64,000 nucleotides of DNA from Myxococcota bacterium (GTDB taxonomy: Bacteria > Myxococcota_A > UBA9160 > UBA4427). The position numbers and the translations under genes were made by a program. Within the stretch, counting starts at the first letter, position 1; the number at the start of each line of letters is the position of its first letter. Positions 63,124 to 64,000 of the stretch are shown here, piece after piece. Below the pieces are notes generated by a model. The model did not search any database, was not told where the DNA came from, and saw only the letters and a list, made by a program, of their open reading frames with translations. The stretch lies in the NCBI GenBank assembly GCA_029243605.1, contig JAQWRT010000065.1, positions 33,430 through 97,429 on the forward strand. Reading direction: 5' to 3'.

Positions 63124-64000
63124 TCAGTCCTCATATTCCGGTTCTTCCCACCAAGGGTAGAAATCGGGCAGATCGGACGACACCCGCATACTGAAATCGG
63201 CGGGACGCTTCTGGAGAAAGCTCGCGACCCCCTCCCGGGCATCGGCCCGAGCGCCCATAAAATCCACCACCGCAGAATCGATCCGGTGCGCCTCCATGGG
63301 GTGCTGGGCGCCCAGCATCTTCCACATCATCTGCCGGGAGAGCGCCACCGAGACCGCGCTGGTATTCCCGGCGATTTCTGCGGCGAGTTCTTGGGCTCGG
63401 GGAAGCAGGGCTTCGGGGGACAGCACCTCGGAGACCAATCCCCCTTCGAGAGCCTCTTCGGGACCGAAGATGCGCCCGGTGGCCACCCATTCCATGGCCT
63501 TGCTGATCCCCACCACTCGGGGCAGGAACCAACTGCTCGCGGCCTCCGGGGCGATTCCGCGCCGCGCAAAAACGAATCCGAATTTGGCCCCCTCACTCGC
63601 CAGCCGGATATCCATGGGCAGGCTCATAGTGACCCCGATGCCCACGGCCGGGCCGTTGATCGCCGCGATGATCGGCTTGGTGCAGTTGTATAGCCGGAGC
63701 GTCACCCGGCCACCGCCATCCCGGGGAACGCTTTTCGACGCCGTGTCGGCCCCCTCGGCCGCTGCGTAGTCGAATGTTCTCTCTCCGGAGGACAGGTCCG
63801 CGCAGGCGCAAAAGCCGCGACCCGCCCCGGTAAAAATCACAGCCCGGACGGCGTCGTCGGCGTCGATCTCGTCGAGGACCGCGAGCAGATCGTGCATCAT
63901 GGGCGTGTTGAAGGCATTCAACTTGTCCGGGCGGTTCAGGGTGACAGTCAGAACCCCTGAATCCATTTCTGTCGCCAACGTCGTGAACGCCCATTTTGCG
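63124..64000 (-). CDS. Enoyl-CoA hydratase family protein (start outside window)
   Basis: At least 284 residues of the crotonase superfamily; the open frame runs past the window end at the N-terminus (WAFTTLATEMDSGVLTVTLNRPDKLNAF), and in-window starts such as the TTG at 63978 would cut the normal beginning. Oxyanion-hole segments are FCACADLSSGE and INGPAVGIGVTMSLPMDIRLAS, and FVFARRGIAPEAASSWFLPRVVG holds the acidic site. The first motif reads CACADLSSG rather than the usual AGADL, which may change activity. It heads the operon with the GMC pair and thioesterase. Confidence 0.88.
   Translation of the reverse strand, partial: AKWAFTTLATEMDSGVLTVTLNRPDKLNAFNTPMMHDLLAVLDEIDADDAVRAVIFTGAGRGFCACADLSSGERTFDYAAAEGADTASKSVPRDGGGRVTLRLYNCTKPIIAAINGPAVGIGVTMSLPMDIRLASEGAKFGFVFARRGIAPEAASSWFLPRVVGISKAMEWVATGRIFGPEEALEGGLVSEVLSPEALLPRAQELAAEIAGNTSAVSVALSRQMMWKMLGAQHPMEAHRIDSAVVDFMGARADAREGVASFLQKRPADFSMRVSSDLPDFYPWWEEPEYED

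Overview
This is a GC-rich bacterial chromosome segment with dense, short-spaced genes on both strands. No tRNA or rRNA, no phage or IS gene and no CRISPR array was found. The gene mix suggests a heterotrophic, aerobic, Gram-negative bacterium of the former Deltaproteobacteria (Myxococcota-like or a related uncultured lineage): a type IV pilin behind a sigma-54 promoter, MlaC, a PEP-CTERM protein, LL-diaminopimelate aminotransferase, ADP-forming acyl-CoA synthetase, several fatty-acyl-CoA enzymes, an F420-type oxidoreductase and a very long Lhr helicase. The placement is an inference from gene content, not a measurement.

Layout. 0-6 kb: CoA-binding protein, YciH, citrate synthase, class IV aminotransferase, then pgi and a SIMPL protein on the minus strand. 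6-10 kb: a lipoprotein PHP/CehA-type hydrolase, the pilin with its own terminator and sigma-54 promoter, and MlaC. 10-18 kb: small P-loop NTPase, P450-type ferredoxin, argC, a hydrolase, asd interrupted by an in-frame TAG, a sulfotransferase/aminomutase pair and a PAP-phosphatase-like enzyme. 18-29 kb: NUDIX, PEP-CTERM protein, Pit phosphate transporter with its DUF47 partner, moaA, a ClpP-like protease, crotonase, acyl-CoA synthetase, MarR regulator, TesB and a divergent TerB/secreted-protein pair. 29-32.4 kb: an Lgt-like membrane protein, a double-ACT protein, and a 1.2-kb region without genes that carries five same-orientation copies of a structured repeat. 32.4-46 kb: acyl-CoA synthetase, alanine/sodium symporter, F420 oxidoreductase coupled to an AGPS-like flavoenzyme, dapL, an orphan solute-binding lipoprotein coupled to an NAD epimerase, alcohol dehydrogenase, DoxX and RecQ. 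46-64 kb: nitronate-monooxygenase-like enzyme, EttA, a TIGR03790-like lipoprotein, 3-hydroxyisobutyrate-dehydrogenase-like enzyme, Lhr, phosphatase, a minus-strand Sco1/barrel/peptidase set, and an operon of crotonase, gluconate-dehydrogenase-subunit-3-like protein, GMC oxidoreductase and thioesterase.

Functional links. The acyl-CoA genes (synthetases, crotonases, thioesterases, MarR) point to fatty-acid or aromatic-acid catabolism feeding citrate synthase. asd and dapL belong to the same lysine/cell-wall pathway. The sulfotransferase would release PAP, which the neighbouring Hal2/CysQ-like enzyme could remove. Sco1 and the barrel protein suggest copper delivery.

The observations I rate highest are: the five-copy repeat at 31.3-32.3 kb, whose arms covary and end in T-rich tracts (tandem small RNAs or REP-like elements); a single amber codon in the otherwise intact, normally essential asd; and a recurring TANNCT box 6-9 nt before start codons that lack a Shine-Dalgarno sequence, which suggests widespread leaderless transcription.
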